From contig VBBH01000019.1 in NCBI GenBank assembly GCA_005888695.1, forward strand, positions 1 to 5,110: a stretch of 5,110 nucleotides of DNA. The letters are read 5' to 3'. The notes under the pieces are model-generated. The model saw only the letters and a program-made list of their open reading frames with translations, was not told where the DNA came from and did not search any database. The DNA comes from Candidatus Bathyarchaeota archaeon (GTDB lineage Archaea > Thermoproteota > Bathyarchaeia > 40CM-2-53-6). Of the stretch, positions 4,283 through 5,110 are shown piece after piece (within the stretch, counting starts at the first letter, position 1; every line of letters starts with the position of its first letter). The position numbers were made by a program, and so were the translations under genes.

Positions 4283-5076
4283 TCTTGGACCGAAGCCAAT
4301 AATATTCAAAGTACCTTTCGACAACACCCGCGAATTCTTCGTCCGCTAATCGAAACGCTATTCTTGCACCCGGATCTGACGGCGAGTCCAGATTCCACAG
4401 AAAAGTCAGCAAAGCTTCCCTACCATCCACTGAGCAAATATTCATCGGCCTCACAGAATCAGGGTTCGGCTCTTCAATTACTCCGACTTCTGCCTCCTCG
4501 GCCAAGACACTCAAGCTCTTGGCATCAATGAATCTTGGGTTGGTGAAAGAGACTATTTTCACGGAGACGCCGTGTTCTCTGGCGAATTTCATTGAAGCTC
4601 TTAGATCATCAACCTCTTGAGGTATCAGAGTTGTCAGCTGGAGGTACGCGCGGGATTTTGCCTGACTAATCAGTTCGTTGTACTTTTCGGAGACTTTGTC
4701 ACCGCCATGCACCACCCAGAGACTGATGTGCTTGACGGTTTCTCGTCGCTCATAGATTCCCTGCAGATCCCTTCGCATAAGGCCGGTGAAGGACTCCATC
4801 TCGGAACGCTTCTGGTCCAGCTCTAGCTCTGCCACGGACCGCGGTGGATTAGCTTCATAGATCACGGGACGGCCAGGTCTAGCCCTGATCCATTTTCGCT
4901 TTTCCAGTTCCTCTAGGGTACCGTATACTCGGGCATAGGGAATCTTGACACTCTCGCTTATTTCGTAAGGTGTTGCGGGACCGTCGAAGATCAACTTCAG
5001 GTAGGTCTTGATCTCGTATTCTGTCAGGCCATGGTCTTTGAGGACCCGGTGAATGTTCTCGTCGACCCGCGACATG
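4272..5076 (-). CDS. TrmB-family transcriptional regulator
   Basis: A 267-residue protein when started at the ATG at 5076. Residues about 12-77 are the TrmB-type winged helix: HGLTEYEIKTYLKLIFDGPA (15-34), EISESVKIPYARVYGTLEEL (38-57) with the recognition helix, and RPGRPVIYEANPP (66-78) as the wing. A long charged helix, about 81-115, is the usual dimerisation coiled coil. Residues about 116-264 form the C-terminal sensor region of TrmB-like proteins, a phospholipase-D-like fold without HKD catalytic motifs; the segment around HGGDKVSEKYNELISQAKSR (123-142) and the strands after it fit. Family members bind promoters and respond to sugars or other metabolites in archaea; the ligand here is unknown. 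A GTG at 5093 would add six residues, but the TATA-like box at 5101-5108 lies too close to it and fits the ATG at 5076. The frame stays open to the window edge, so an upstream start cannot be strictly excluded. Confidence 0.85.
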
Positions 5077-5100
5077 ACTTGAGCAGTGTCCACTTTTTTC

Positions 5101-5108
5101 TGTAAATA
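5101..5108 (-). promoter_or_regulatory. TATA-like box of the TrmB-family gene
   Basis: TATTTACA on the minus strand, followed by a GAAAAAA run, is centred about 28-29 bp before the ATG at 5076, so the expected transcription start is within a few bases of that codon. This is the same geometry as for the Nudix-fold gene and points to a leaderless or nearly leaderless transcript. The upstream BRE region is mostly outside the window. Confidence 0.45.
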
Positions 5109-5110
5109 GG

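Noticed and set aside
1..5110. CRISPR array, insertion sequence, integrase or attachment site
   Set aside because: No spaced direct repeats, transposase-like or recombinase-like frames, or terminal inverted repeats were found on reading through.

Overview
The window looks archaeal, probably a mesophilic Thermoproteota/Nitrososphaeria-type genome of roughly 50% GC, and metagenome-derived DNA is likely. The reasons are a TrmB-type sugar-sensor-like regulator, a winged-helix regulator carrying a two-helix membrane anchor, a short surface-type protein with N-glycosylation sequons, weak or absent Shine-Dalgarno sites, and two genes whose ATG sits about 27-30 nt from an archaeal TATA-like box, as in leaderless transcripts. 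No rRNA, tRNA, CRISPR array, transposase or phage gene was seen. The lineage is inferred from gene style, not from a marker gene.

Left part (1-1409, minus strand): the N-terminal 178 residues of a squalene-cyclase/prenyltransferase-like alpha-toroid protein run off the left edge. Upstream of it, in the same direction, lies a complete dimethylargininase-family (DDAH) gene with its catalytic Cys, His and Glu but a Gln where DDAH enzymes usually have a substrate-pocket Glu. The two genes are 85 bp apart and could be co-transcribed.

Middle part (1563-2862, plus strand): a small two-helix membrane protein, about 300 bp without a convincing gene, a Nudix-fold protein with a strongly degenerate Nudix box, and another roughly 300 bp gene-poor stretch. 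The second stretch holds a possible 45-residue basic ORF and a perfect 8-bp inverted repeat. The first stretch also holds a perfect 7-bp inverted repeat.

Right part (2863-4264, plus strand): three same-strand genes, namely a membrane-anchored winged-helix regulator, a bitopic protein with a Ser/Thr/Asn-rich external segment, and a coiled-coil cytosolic protein with a SHOCT-like segment. They are separated by 98 and 89 bp and could form a loose cluster. A TrmB-family regulator converges on them from the minus strand (4272-5076), only 7 bp from the last plus-strand stop.

No coherent pathway ties all genes together. The strongest theme is regulation and membrane/surface sensing in the right half, and arginine-derivative metabolism plus a terpenoid-cyclase-like fold in the left half. 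I did not find a clear-cut new system. The best leads are the active-site change in the DDAH, the degenerate Nudix protein, and the membrane-tethered regulator with its surface-protein neighbour.
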